Positions 48,793-57,780 of a stretch of 64,000 nucleotides of DNA are shown here, piece after piece. Below the pieces are notes generated by a model. The model was not told where the DNA came from and did not search any database. It was given only the letters and a program-made list of their open reading frames with translations. This stretch comes from Prochlorococcus sp. AG-402-G19. GTDB lineage: Bacteria; Cyanobacteriota; Cyanobacteriia; PCC-6307; Cyanobiaceae. Position numbers and translations under genes: made by a program. The DNA lies in NCBI GenBank assembly GCA_003279455.1, contig QCHU01000001.1, forward strand, positions 1-64,000, given 5' to 3'. Numbering within the stretch: position 1 is the first letter of the stretch; the number at the start of each line of letters is the position of its first letter.

Positions 48793-48920
48793 TTGCTTAA
48801 TAAATTTATTTTATGTTATATTTTATTATATTATATTTAGTATTAAATCTAGATATATTTCAATTTTTTATCTCGATTGAGACAATATTTTTCTATTATT
48901 TATTAAAATCTCTAAATCCG

Positions 48921-49640
48921 ATGGTAATTCGTGAATGGGAAGGAGTTGCTTTAATTATTGGAGCTGGTGATATTGGTAGGTGTATTTTTGATTATTTGTC
49001 GACTGTATCTCCAAAGCTAGATGTGTATATCTGTGGTCGAAATCAACATAATAATAAATCTATTTATTTAGATTTGGAGAATGACAATTCATTTGCTTCA
49101 TTTGAAAAACAAATTGAACTTTTTAAAAAGCCTCTTAGATTTGTAATTAATACAAGTGGCTTTCTACACTCTAATCTTGTAAAACCTGAAAAAAGACTGT
49201 CACATGTAAATCGCTCTAGTATTATTAAGAATTTTCAGATTAATGCAATTGCCCCAATTTTGATTGCTAAAAGTATTGAAAAATCTATCAGAGCAGACTG
49301 TCCCTTCTCTTTTGCAAGTTTAAGTGCCAGAGTTGGCAGTATTGGTGATAATAGGCTAGGAGGTTGGTATTCCTACAGGGCCTCTAAAGCTGCTCAGAAT
49401 CAATTTTTAAAAACCTTGAGCATTGAATGGAGTCGAAAGTATCCTTTTTCAATTGTATCTATATTGCATCCAGGTACTTGTGATACAAAATTATCAAAGC
49501 CATTTCAGTCAGGTGTAGATAAAGGCAAGCTTTTTACTCCCTATCAATCTTGTGAATATTTGCTTAATATAATTTCCGATCAAAAACCATCTGATTCTGG
49601 TAAGTTTTTAGCATGGGACGGCAGTAGTATTCCCTGGTGA
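48921..49640 (+). CDS. short-chain dehydrogenase/reductase (C-factor-like)
   Basis: I take ATG 48921, because the 36 residues before it from 48813 are an AT-type hydrophobic run. WEGVALIIGAGDIGRCIFDY is the Rossmann GxxxGxG strand. VINTSGFLH follows (the usual NNAG is changed to NTSG). The catalytic Ser lies in SFASLSARVGSIGDN, and YSYRASKAAQN holds the YxxxK pair. NADPH-dependent reductase fold; substrate unknown. Confidence 0.85.
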   Translation: MVIREWEGVALIIGAGDIGRCIFDYLSTVSPKLDVYICGRNQHNNKSIYLDLENDNSFASFEKQIELFKKPLRFVINTSGFLHSNLVKPEKRLSHVNRSSIIKNFQINAIAPILIAKSIEKSIRADCPFSFASLSARVGSIGDNRLGGWYSYRASKAAQNQFLKTLSIEWSRKYPFSIVSILHPGTCDTKLSKPFQSGVDKGKLFTPYQSCEYLLNIISDQKPSDSGKFLAWDGSSIPW

Positions 49641-49741
49641 TAATTATTTTTAAATAATTTCTAAGTCATAACCATTTTATTATTAAGTTTTCATATATAT
49701 ATTTTAAAGTCCTATTATATTGAAAGATATACACTAGTACA

Positions 49742-50434
49742 TTGAAAAAACATATTATTGCAATTGGGGGAGGTGGTTTTGGGAGATCTAATTCATCTTA
49801 CTTAATAGAAAAATATATCCTTAATCTTTCAAAAAAAAATAGCCCAAAAATTTGTTTCTTACCAACAGCAACTGGAGATGACGATTCATATATTGTTCGT
49901 TTTTATTCAATTTTTACACGTTTAAATTGTGTACCATCTCATATTGAATTTTTTAAAAGAACTATGGATATCAGTAATCATATTATCAACCAGGATGTCG
50001 TTTTTGTTGGTGGTGGTAATACAAAGAGCATGCTCGCTGTATGGAATGATTGGGGAATGAGTAAATTACTTAAGCATGCATATAATAAAGGGGTAATCAT
50101 GAGCGGAGTAAGTGCAGGAGCAATTTGTTGGTTTACCAGTGGTATTACAGACTCATGGGATAATGAATTAAAGATTTTGCCTTGTTTAGATTTTATTAAA
50201 GGCACATGTTGTCCTCATTACGATGAAGAACCTACACGTATTCCATATGTTAAAAAAATATTGTATGACAATAAAGTTAGCAATTGTATAGCCATTGAAG
50301 GTGGTTCCGCTATTCATTTTATCGACGGAATGCCTTTTAAAAATGTAAGTTTTAAAAAAAACAAAAATTCATACAATGTATTTCTTAAAAATAAAGATAT
50401 TGTTGAGAGTCCATTCGAGATGGTTCAGTTGTAA
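49742..50434 (+). CDS. peptidase S51 family (PepE/cyanophycinase-like)
   Basis: 230 residues from a TTG start. AIGGGGFGRS and DDDSYIVRFYSIFTR fit the S51 start. VVFVGGGNTKSMLAVWNDWG and VIMSGVSAGAICW hold the nucleophile elbow (GVSAGA), and a His occurs in CPHYDEEP. Members cleave Asp-containing dipeptides or cyanophycin. Cyanophycin synthesis is not evident here, so an Asp-dipeptidase-like role is more likely. Confidence 0.85.
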   Translation: MKKHIIAIGGGGFGRSNSSYLIEKYILNLSKKNSPKICFLPTATGDDDSYIVRFYSIFTRLNCVPSHIEFFKRTMDISNHIINQDVVFVGGGNTKSMLAVWNDWGMSKLLKHAYNKGVIMSGVSAGAICWFTSGITDSWDNELKILPCLDFIKGTCCPHYDEEPTRIPYVKKILYDNKVSNCIAIEGGSAIHFIDGMPFKNVSFKKNKNSYNVFLKNKDIVESPFEMVQL

Positions 50435-50519
50435 ATAATATTGTGGTCATTTACAATTGTTATTCTCTTTATGAAATCGTCTAAGATTAAAAATATTGCA
50501 TTATTTTGAATTATCTAAA

Positions 50520-50726
50520 ATGTATTTATTCTTATTATCATTTTCCGAAATGGGCCTAACTTTACCACTTGCGCTAGTTTTAATAATTTTTGGTGGTTTC
50601 TTTCTTATTAGCTTTTTCATAACAAGTCCTAACATGGACACAAAAGGTTTGTTGAGAGTTCTTTATTCAAAACCTATTAGGAAAGAGGATGGATCCGTTG
50701 AGTATCCAGAAAGTAGAAATAATTAA
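50520..50726 (+). CDS. single-TM small protein, 68 aa
   Basis: I take ATG 50520 over a TTG at 50496. YLFLLSFSEMGLTLPLA, then a membrane helix (LVLIIFGGFFLISFFI) and NMDTKGLLRVLYSKPIRKED. The TSPNMDTKGLLRVL part resembles TASPNFENTDRLKKIL of 52839-52997. Function unknown. Confidence 0.55.
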   Translation: MYLFLLSFSEMGLTLPLALVLIIFGGFFLISFFITSPNMDTKGLLRVLYSKPIRKEDGSVEYPESRNN

Positions 50727-50919
50727 TTTTAGAATATATTAGTTTTTATTATCAATTTTCTAGTATTTCTTGTTGATGTTTTGCTTATAAATCTGTTCAT
50801 TAATAACAATTTTTTGTTCATTCAGAAACTATTTTTGTGAAAATTAGAAATTCCTATAGCCTCATAGCACTGTTAAAGAGTAACGTCGTATAAGAACCTC
50901 AATCATGTGATTAAAGAAA

Positions 50920-52137
50920 TTGGAACAAAGATTGCTTACTAAATTCGAGACGAACAATAAAGAAAATAAAAATACTACTTTCCTTCCTTCTGGACTAAAT
51001 GGTAAAGCATTACAAATTTCACTAGATGATATCCCTTCAAGAAAAGAAGTTAGAGAAGCCATACCAAATGATTGCTTTACTCGGCAGACGAATAGATCTC
51101 TTTTTTATCTTACAAGGACCATAGTTATTCAGATCTTTGTTGTTTTGCTAGGACTTTCTATTCCTCTTACTTCAGAGATGATTCCTGTTTGGATCTTTTA
51201 TGCAATACTTTCTGGTACAACATCAATGGGGCTTTGGGTCCTAGCTCATGAATGTGGACATGGTGCTTTTTCAGATAATCGTAAATTAGAAACACTTGTC
51301 GGATATTGTCTTCATTCATTTTTACTTGTCCCATATTTTTCGTGGCAAAGATCACATGCAGTTCACCATGCTTTTACTAATCACATAACAGATGGAGAGA
51401 CGCATGTTCCTGTTGTGATTTCAGGAGATGGTAAATATGAAAAGAAGGGTGGTGAAAATGAAATGGAGTCATCATTATTCTTTGGTAAAATTTTGTATGG
51501 CTTTAATCAATTGTTCCTTCACTTGATTCTTGGATGGCCAGCTTACTTACTTCTTGGCAAGACAGGTGGACCTAAGTACGGGACAAGTAATCATTTTTGG
51601 CCAATTGCCCCTTTCTCGAAAAAACTTTGGCCATCCATATGGGCAAAAAAGGTATGGATTTCTGATTGGGGAATTCTCTTTATGTTTCTTTTATTGATTT
51701 CTTGGTCTCTATATTTTGGAATAAATTCAATGATTAGTCTTTACCTGGGTCCTCTAATCGTTGTTAATATTTGGCTTGTTATTTATACATGGCTTCATCA
51801 CACAGATACCGATGTTCCACATCTTGGTTCCAGTCAATTTTCCTATATGAGAGGAGCCTTATTATCTATCGACAGACCTTATGGACGCATTTTAGATTTT
51901 CTTCATCACTCAATAGGTTCTACTCATGCTATTCATCATATTGAACCAACAGTACCTCACTATCATGCAAGACTTGCGACGAGAATATTGAAAGAGAAAT
52001 TTTCAAAAGTATATCTCTATAATCCTACCCCTATCCATAAGTCTCTATGGCATATAGCTACCAACTGCGTTGCCGTAAAAAAAGAAGATTTAATCGATAG
52101 ATACCTCTGGCAACAGCCGAATCACTCAAAATCATAA
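50920..52137 (+). CDS. membrane fatty-acid desaturase (Delta-12/omega-3 type)
   Basis: 405 residues from a TTG start. The three His boxes are HECGH (110-114), HAVHH (146-150) and HAIHH (336-340) in HAIHHIEPTVPHYHA, the spacing of acyl-lipid Delta-12 or omega-3 desaturases. Four membrane helices lie between. It would introduce a cis double bond into membrane glycerolipid acyl chains using ferredoxin. A light- or temperature-response role fits. Family placement certain, regiospecificity not. Confidence 0.92.
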   Translation: MEQRLLTKFETNNKENKNTTFLPSGLNGKALQISLDDIPSRKEVREAIPNDCFTRQTNRSLFYLTRTIVIQIFVVLLGLSIPLTSEMIPVWIFYAILSGTTSMGLWVLAHECGHGAFSDNRKLETLVGYCLHSFLLVPYFSWQRSHAVHHAFTNHITDGETHVPVVISGDGKYEKKGGENEMESSLFFGKILYGFNQLFLHLILGWPAYLLLGKTGGPKYGTSNHFWPIAPFSKKLWPSIWAKKVWISDWGILFMFLLLISWSLYFGINSMISLYLGPLIVVNIWLVIYTWLHHTDTDVPHLGSSQFSYMRGALLSIDRPYGRILDFLHHSIGSTHAIHHIEPTVPHYHARLATRILKEKFSKVYLYNPTPIHKSLWHIATNCVAVKKEDLIDRYLWQQPNHSKS

Positions 52138-52230
52138 GTATGAATTATTTGTTTTCGCTCTTAATTAAATTATGAAATATTAGTAAAAAACAACTAAATA
52201 TTTATTAGCTAAATATTACATTTAATAAAT

Positions 52231-52410
52231 ATGTCTAAAAAGGATTATGAAGGTTTTCTATACAAAATTGATCAATTAAATCAATTGATTGACCTAGTTA
52301 AAAAATCTCCTGAAAAGTATGAATTAATTATCAGATGTAAAACACATGATGATGTTGTAGGACTTGCGAAGCAATGGGGTTATGAGATTGGAAAGAGATG
52401 GGGAGAATAA
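52231..52410 (+). CDS. Nif11-like small protein, 59 aa
   Basis: KDYEGFLYKIDQLNQLIDLV, IIRCKTHDDVVGLAKQWGYE, IGKRWGE. The C-terminal half (D.VV.LAK.WGYEIG) follows the Nif11 pattern. No core peptide follows the leader-like domain. This GKRWGE form is frequent in some Prochlorococcus as a stand-alone family. Function unknown. Confidence 0.7.
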   Translation: MSKKDYEGFLYKIDQLNQLIDLVKKSPEKYELIIRCKTHDDVVGLAKQWGYEIGKRWGE

Positions 52411-52441
52411 CATGATTCACTGAGGAGCAGTCAATCTTAAG

Positions 52442-52693
52442 CTATTGGCCACCACCATTACAGCTCCAGACTTTTGAGGGGATTCCTTGTGTATTCTTTC
52501 CGTCGATGCGAAATGTTTTTGTTATGCATTCATTTTGTGACTCAGCCCATGATGAAAGGGGTTCTAAATCAATTGAAATTTCATTAACTGATTTTGACAG
52601 AGAGATTATTGAAATTGAAGTGAATACCAGAGATAAGGTACTCAGACCTGCACAGATCAAGTATTTGTTATTGTCAAATAAATCCTTTAACAT
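52442..52693 (-). CDS. small TM protein with C...CNG motif, 83 aa
   Basis: An N-terminal membrane segment (LICAGLSTLSLVFTSISI), then SSWAESQNECITKTFRIDGK and SKVWSCNGGGQ at the end. The W - C - V(x)2CNG layout is shared with 1696-1956 and 36965-37222. A likely periplasmic disulfide. Function unknown. Confidence 0.65.
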   Translation of the reverse strand: MLKDLFDNNKYLICAGLSTLSLVFTSISIISLSKSVNEISIDLEPLSSWAESQNECITKTFRIDGKNTQGIPSKVWSCNGGGQ

Positions 52694-52838
52694 CTCTAGA
52701 AGTGATTATTTAATATAAATAGTAGATATGTTTTAGATATTGATCAGATTAAGTTATCCTTTGAGAATATAGTGAATTACTCACGTTTAATTTTTCTACA
52801 GAACTGGTTGGTGTTCTAGTATTTACTTATTATATAAA

Positions 52839-52997
52839 TTAATTCTTTTTTTCAATAAAGTCTAATATCTTTTTCAGCCTATCGGTATTTTCAAAGTTAG
52901 GACTTGCCGTAAGAAAAATCACTAAAACTATCATTAGTAGTCCAACACTAGATACACCTAACAATAGTTGCTGAAAAGGATCTAAGGATTCAATCAT
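52839..52997 (-). CDS. single-TM small protein, 52 aa
   Basis: ATG at 52997. IESLDPFQQLLLGVSSVG, a membrane helix (LLMIVLVIFLTA), then SPNFENTDRLKKILDFIEKK. The last part resembles the tail of the protein at 50520-50726. Function unknown. Confidence 0.5.
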   Translation of the reverse strand: MIESLDPFQQLLLGVSSVGLLMIVLVIFLTASPNFENTDRLKKILDFIEKKN

Positions 52998-53098
52998 CTC
53001 TATTGAGTTTAATGTTATAAAAATTTCTATTAATGATAATCGATTAAAAGCCTCTAAATCGCAGAGGAAAATTTATGTTTGAGTTCTTAGATAATAAT

Positions 53099-53266
53099 TT
53101 ACTTCTCTTTAGCATCTTTTGGCCATCTTGCCTTCAGATTAAGTGGGTTTTTGAAATTTATTTCTACAGGTTTGCCTTGAGCTAATGATATCAAAGCTTT
53201 AAACGTCCAACCACCCATAATTAATAGTAGTGTGATTAAAAATATATAACTTATGTTGGTAACCAT
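53099..53266 (-). CDS. single-TM small protein, 55 aa
   Basis: ATG at 53266. VTNISYIFLITLLLIMGG then WTFKALISLAQGKPVEINF and a basic tail (NPLNLKARWPKDAKEK). Probably a membrane anchor with cytoplasmic tail. Function unknown. Confidence 0.5.
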   Translation of the reverse strand: MVTNISYIFLITLLLIMGGWTFKALISLAQGKPVEINFKNPLNLKARWPKDAKEK

Positions 53267-53587
53267 AAAAATTAAACTCTTTTATATATTTTAAGACGTT
53301 ATTTTGAATAATTCTTCCGTTGTTAATCTAAATTATAATTAAGTTCTTATATTTTAATAAAGACTATTTCTTATTATATATCTAATTTATTTAATCTCCT
53401 ATTACACTTAAGCTCTCAAGGAAGAGATTATTTACATATCTACCCTTCTGTCTGGTTATTAATACCTATGCTTCCAATATGTTCCTATTCGCATTGGTGT
53501 GTTAGATCAGTCATTATATTATTTTTTTAACTTTTATTGATTTTTGTACGATTTGGTATGAATATAAAAATGTATTAGAATAATTTA
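53267..53587. other. AT-rich gap, nothing recognised
   Basis: No ORF, RNA gene or clear hairpin that I can support. Confidence 0.4.
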
Positions 53588-53800
53588 ATGATCAACAGTC
53601 CCTATTTATATTCATTTTTAATATTATTCGCATGTTGCTCTATATTTTATTTATTTCTAAATTTTAGACCTGGTAAAAGCGATATAAACAATAAAATACT
53701 TTTAAAGAATTTGTTGGAAGGTTTAGATATGGAATTGCCTGAAGAATTAAAAGCTTTAGATAACTCTTCTAATGATCCTCAAAAATATCGTAATTTCTAA
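53588..53800 (+). CDS. single-TM small protein, 70 aa
   Basis: INSPYLYSFLILFACCSIFY is the membrane helix; an acidic tail follows (LLKNLLEGLDMELPEELKAL). Eleven bases before the stop-linked next gene, so probably one transcript. Function unknown. Confidence 0.5.
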   Translation: MINSPYLYSFLILFACCSIFYLFLNFRPGKSDINNKILLKNLLEGLDMELPEELKALDNSSNDPQKYRNF

Positions 53801-53814
53801 TTACATATAACCTA

Positions 53815-53985
53815 ATGTCCGATTTTAACTTTGATGACACTGAAACTTCAGGTATTTGGTGGTCTACTAACGTTTCTATTAGAGATTTATGTTTAGAGCT
53901 AAAGGATGATACAAGTTGTGATGATAATGAGATAGTGGAGTTGCTTAGATCAATAGCAAAATCAATTGAAATTAATGGTTTATAA
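53815..53985 (+). CDS. LKxDTxC-family small protein, 56 aa
   Basis: DFNFDDTETSGIWWSTNVSI, then LELKDDTSCDDNEIVELLRS. Closest to 29225-29395 in this window (SG..W..NV and LK.DT.C...EI). Soluble, helical. Function unknown. Confidence 0.6.
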   Translation: MSDFNFDDTETSGIWWSTNVSIRDLCLELKDDTSCDDNEIVELLRSIAKSIEINGL

Positions 53986-54014
53986 GTATTCTTTAAGCTT
54001 AAATTATTACTTTT

Positions 54015-55073
54015 TTATTTATCCCATTGTAGCTTCCATTGAGATGATTTCCACTCCCTTGACCATGAATTTCTCGTGTTATTCTGTTTTTCAAGTTTTC
54101 CTTTAAGCCAATCTTTTAGAGATGTTGGAACAATATTTAGTTCATTCTGAATTATTTTAAGCTTATTCATATCAGCTCCATAACCTGTTCTTTCAATCCA
54201 ATCTGCCATCACGCCTATGTCATATTCCAGTAACTTCATAACTATTCTAGGAATCACAACATAATTTGTTTGAAGTCCTTCTGACTCAACAAGTTTTTGG
54301 AGAGTCATCGCCATTTCTGGTCCTGTAAGCTCCTCTCCTGCAATATTGATAGATTGATTCTTATATTTTTCGGGTTTTGATAAAATGCCCCTTACCCATT
54401 TACCAATATCTTCAACAGCAATTGTCTGCCACTTGAAATCTTTATCAACGATTCCTGGGAATATTTTCTTAGAAATAGTATAACCAGGTAATTTGTTTTC
54501 AAAATTCTCAAAGTAACTAACTGGTCTTAAGACAGTTGTGATTTCTTTAAGATCACAACTGTCTATATATTCCTCAATATCCCATTTACTCGTAAAATGC
54601 CCTGGAGCAGGATCGTTTTTTAAAGGATCTTTTGCTTTACTAATTGAGCTAAATATAAAATGATTTAGTTTACCTTTTGTATAAGCTAATTTAACCTGAT
54701 TTATCAAGTTAAAGCCTTGTTCCATTTCATAAGCCCTTACAATACTCCCTCTGAAAACTTTCCATCCTTTTGTGGGGGTGGTATTGCCAAAAATTACGTC
54801 AACGCCATCAAAAGCTCTATTCAAGCTTTCAGGATCCATTAAATCCCCTTTGTATAGTTCTACGTTTTTAAGACTTCCTAGCTCTAATGCTTTGGAACTT
54901 TTTATGTTTCTTGTGATAGCTCGTATTTGATATTTGTTTGATTTACTCAATTCTTTAACCACTCCTGTACCTTGTCGGCTTGTTGCCATAGTTACTGCTA
55001 CGACAGAAGCTCTCCTTAAAGTTACATCGACATTTTCTCCTTTTTCAAGCACGGCCAAACAAGTTATTGACAA
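54015..55073 (-). CDS. NmrA-like NAD(P)-binding protein
   Basis: 352 residues. VAVTMATSRQGTGVVKELSK replaces the usual GATGxxG glycine loop with TSRQGTG. Then come RAITRNIKSSKALEL (cofactor 2'-phosphate contact), VELYKGDLMDPESL (the D of GD) and HFIFSSISKAKD. These are features of NmrA/atypical SDR proteins, which bind NADP and act as reductases or redox sensors. The 25 residues before the Rossmann strand are unusual, so the true start could be later. Substrate unknown. Confidence 0.82.
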   Translation of the reverse strand: MSITCLAVLEKGENVDVTLRRASVVAVTMATSRQGTGVVKELSKSNKYQIRAITRNIKSSKALELGSLKNVELYKGDLMDPESLNRAFDGVDVIFGNTTPTKGWKVFRGSIVRAYEMEQGFNLINQVKLAYTKGKLNHFIFSSISKAKDPLKNDPAPGHFTSKWDIEEYIDSCDLKEITTVLRPVSYFENFENKLPGYTISKKIFPGIVDKDFKWQTIAVEDIGKWVRGILSKPEKYKNQSINIAGEELTGPEMAMTLQKLVESEGLQTNYVVIPRIVMKLLEYDIGVMADWIERTGYGADMNKLKIIQNELNIVPTSLKDWLKGKLEKQNNTRNSWSREWKSSQWKLQWDK

Positions 55074-55277
55074 GGAATGTAAAGCATAGATGAATTTATG
55101 TAAAGTTGTTGGTTTTACTCTTGTTGGTAGGGATCTGTCTTTAGAAGGTTAATGATTTTTGTCTTTGTGAAGTTGTTTAATTTTTATCTGTATGAACTTT
55201 TCGTAAAGGAATGTTTTAATTACTTTTGTTGATACAAATTATTGGCTATTTATTTATTAGTACTTAGTTTGATCATT

Positions 55278-55478
55278 ATGGCAAATGAAGTTCTTGCAGA
55301 AATGGATCGACAAAACATTATCTTTGATGTTGTTGACGGCATTCCTCTATCAGGCGATGAATCCGAAGAAATCAGATCCTTCCATTCTCAAATTGAATCA
55401 GATAATATGATGCTTGAATATTCAGCTGAAGAGTTAGGTTTTAATAATGTATTGTTTGAATACCTTAATCAAGGTTAA
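55278..55478 (+). CDS. acidic hypothetical protein, 66 aa
   Basis: I take ATG 55278; a TTG at 55242 would add 12 hydrophobic residues. ANEVLAEMDRQNIIFDVVDG, GDESEEIRSFHSQIESDN, SAEELGFNNVLFEYL. Soluble, acidic. Not recognised. Confidence 0.5.
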   Translation: MANEVLAEMDRQNIIFDVVDGIPLSGDESEEIRSFHSQIESDNMMLEYSAEELGFNNVLFEYLNQG

Positions 55479-55508
55479 CTTTTTTTCGTTGTTATCAATA
55501 TGAGAATT

Positions 55509-55910
55509 TTAATCTAGACCTTGGAATAATTCTTTGTGGACAGCAAAAGTATGGTATAGACAAGTCCCGTTTTCTGGTGATAAGCGTTCTCCATCTTTGT
55601 CCCAGGCTAGTGAGCAGATAAGGTCTCCATCCCATTTTACTTTATGTTCATTAATTTCTTTAGACCAAGCTCTTACATTACTAAAGTGTTCAGGCATGAA
55701 TTTACCTATCTTTCTACATATTTCGCAAAGCACTGATAAGATGGGTGGCTTTGAATCTAATTTAAGTTCTTTAGTTAGTGAGGGTTGTGTAAATACGCCA
55801 ACATACCTTATGTGATCAATGATTTTTTGTTCCTTATTGTTTAATTTAGCTTGTCTACAAGCTTCTTCAAATTCATTCACTGGTGTTATTGGTCGTAAAT
55901 GATTATTCAC
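55509..55910 (-). CDS. hypothetical protein, 133 aa
   Basis: FEEACRQAKLNNKEQKIIDH, VFTQPSLTKELKLDSKPPIL and SVLCEICRKIGKFMP resemble a winged-helix-type domain. The end has KWDGDLICSLAWDKDGERL and a NGTCLYHTFAVHKELF block. Soluble. I cannot name the family; a DNA-binding role is only a possibility. Confidence 0.6.
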   Translation of the reverse strand: MNNHLRPITPVNEFEEACRQAKLNNKEQKIIDHIRYVGVFTQPSLTKELKLDSKPPILSVLCEICRKIGKFMPEHFSNVRAWSKEINEHKVKWDGDLICSLAWDKDGERLSPENGTCLYHTFAVHKELFQGLD

Positions 55911-56221
55911 TTAGACATTTTGAAATTATTTTTATTATCTTATATTATATATGTTTGTTTTTGTAATTAATATTATATTCAATAATTAATAGTTCATTAA
56001 TGATTTTTTATATTGTTCTTTAGTTTAATCCGTAAATATTCAAATTGATGCTGTAGTGGTGGATTGGCAACTATGAAAATATTTTTTTTCAAATCTACTT
56101 CATGATTCACTTCCTAAAGCCAGTCATAGCTTACTTTTGGTGGACCTAAATGTTACAAAGTAAAATATCAATGGTCATATTTCCTGATGACTGGTATTTA
56201 TATTGGGTCTTACTAAAGAAC

Positions 56222-56371
56222 ATGCTTCCTTTAACCTTCGCTGGATTACTAAGTACACCAGCTCCTACTGCACCAATCGTAGGTATCGCTTTTATGGCAC
56301 TATTTGGAATTATGGCTGTCGTGGTTGGCCCTAACTACGATGGTTTTAACGATCCAAATACATCTAAATAA
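56222..56371 (+). CDS. STPAPTA-family membrane peptide (copy 1), 49 aa
   Basis: I take the ATG at 56222, where it aligns with its paralogue; an earlier TTG/ATG would add 24. LPLTFAGLLSTPAPTAPIVG, a membrane helix (FMALFGIMAVVV), then GPNYDGFNDP. Copy 2 at 56653-56802 shares AGL.STPAPTA and VGP.YDG.N.P. Resembles a one-helix thylakoid peptide. Function unknown. Confidence 0.6.
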   Translation: MLPLTFAGLLSTPAPTAPIVGIAFMALFGIMAVVVGPNYDGFNDPNTSK

Positions 56372-56652
56372 TTAGATTATCTAGTCTGAATCAAGTGGGT
56401 TGATGTGCTTTGCATGTTATCCCACTTTTTTTATGCTAATCAGTATAAAAAATTCATTTAAACTAGTTTTCAATAATTCATTTTGTTAGCAATTAATAAA
56501 TTATTTTGTATAGAATATTTTAAGGTATTTAAACAATCGTATCTTATCAATGTATAAAATTTTCTATTTTATATTATTTAAGTCAAAACAAGTAACTAAT
56601 TAGTTAAATTCTTGCATTTTCTGCTATTTATTAAATGCTTTATTTAACTTTT

Positions 56653-56802
56653 ATGGGAAATTTATTAATTGCTGGTCTTACTAGTACACCAGCCCCAACA
56701 GCAGTTTTAGTTGGAGTTGCGTCAATTGCTTTATTTGCGATTGTTGGTTTAATGGTTGGACCTGACTACGATGGAATGAATGCTCCTGAGGTGAAAAAAT
56801 AA
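56653..56802 (+). CDS. STPAPTA-family membrane peptide (copy 2), 49 aa
   Basis: GNLLIAGLTSTPAPTAVLVG, a membrane helix (SIALFAIVGLMV), then GPDYDGMNAPEVKK. An ATG at 56635 is also in frame. A tandem paralogue of copy 1, 280 bases upstream. Followed by a terminator. Confidence 0.6.
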   Translation: MGNLLIAGLTSTPAPTAVLVGVASIALFAIVGLMVGPDYDGMNAPEVKK

Positions 56803-56831
56803 CTACTTAAATATTTTTTTTCTTAAATTAA

Positions 56832-56871
56832 TATTAACTAAGAAAAAACTATTTATTTTTCTTAGTTAATT
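56832..56871. terminator. convergent terminator
   Basis: ATTAACTAAGAAAAA pairs with TTTTTCTTAGTTAAT (56833-56870). It lies between the plus-strand STPAPTA gene and the minus-strand kinase-like gene. Confidence 0.75.
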
Positions 56872-57480
56872 ATTTAAAAAATAAAAATCTAAATCTTGGA
56901 TTAAATTATTGTATGAAATTTTATCTGATGTATTCAATTGAATAACATGGTTAGTATTAATATAACCTTTTAAATTTTTATAAAACAAATACCATGAGCT
57001 GTTAAATCTTTTAATTATTTCTTTAACTGATCTAGATCTATATAATTGATCTCTATTAATTCTTCTTTTTAAACAGATTTCTTTTTCTTCATTACAAAGA
57101 ATATTTAATGTGTCAATATAATTTAAATCCAGCCTATGAGCAAATACTCCCTCTAATATTAAAATTTGATTTTTTCCATTATAACTAATTTTTTTTATTG
57201 AATAGCTTGATTTTTTTTTTATAAAATCATATTGAAAGTTCTTCACTTCACTGACTCGATTATATATAGCCAGTATTGTTTTTTTTAATTCATTTTTCTT
57301 GATACTCAAAGGTCTATCATAAATATCAACAAAAAATATCGATAAAAAACGGATAATTATATTATCTCTATAATATGAATCTGTTTTTATTACTATTGAA
57401 TTACGAAAGAATTTAGATAATTTATTACTTAAAAATGTTTTTCCAGAACCAGATGGGCCTGTAATGACTATTGTTTTCAT
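56866..57480 (-). CDS. uridine kinase-like P-loop protein
   Basis: 204 residues. KTIVITGPSGSGKTFLSNKL is the Walker A loop. VIKTDSYYRD is the D(S/D)YY acceptor-site motif of uridine/phosphoribulokinase-type kinases, ILILEGVFAHR is the Walker B-like strand (EG), and KRRINRDQLYRSRSVKEII is the lid arginines. The gene is extremely AT-rich (many Ile, Asn and Lys). It may phosphorylate a nucleoside, sugar or pantothenate-like substrate; the substrate is unknown. Confidence 0.8.
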   Translation of the reverse strand: MKTIVITGPSGSGKTFLSNKLSKFFRNSIVIKTDSYYRDNIIIRFLSIFFVDIYDRPLSIKKNELKKTILAIYNRVSEVKNFQYDFIKKKSSYSIKKISYNGKNQILILEGVFAHRLDLNYIDTLNILCNEEKEICLKRRINRDQLYRSRSVKEIIKRFNSSWYLFYKNLKGYINTNHVIQLNTSDKISYNNLIQDLDFYFLNN

Positions 57481-57540
57481 TATTAAATCTATTCCTTATT
57501 TTTTATAGTCTAACAATAAATCTGTATTGATAATAAAGTA

Positions 57541-57681
57541 TTATACAGTTTTATTGTAATTAAGTTCTTCTATAGTCCAATTTCTATTATTAAATCTATT
57601 TTCAATAAATCTTAGAACTAGAATTATTATAGGAATATGCATGAGTCCACCAATTACCACAGTGAGTTGGTTATAAGGCAT
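57541..57681 (-). CDS. single-TM small protein, 46 aa
   Basis: ATG at 57681. PYNQLTVVIGGLMHIPIIIL, then VLRFIENRFNNRNWTIEELN. Function unknown. Confidence 0.45.
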   Translation of the reverse strand: MPYNQLTVVIGGLMHIPIIILVLRFIENRFNNRNWTIEELNYNKTV

Positions 57682-57780
57682 AATCTTTTTAACTAAGTAC
57701 TATCAATATACGTTATTAATCATTTGTCATACTAATATGTATCTTTTAGTCATATAAATATTGCAATAATTAGGTATAAA

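Noticed and set aside
48813-48920. N-terminal extension of the SDR from an upstream ATG
   Set aside because: It adds 36 residues of Ile/Phe/Leu-type sequence typical of AT-rich spacer; the Rossmann strand begins right after the ATG at 48921.
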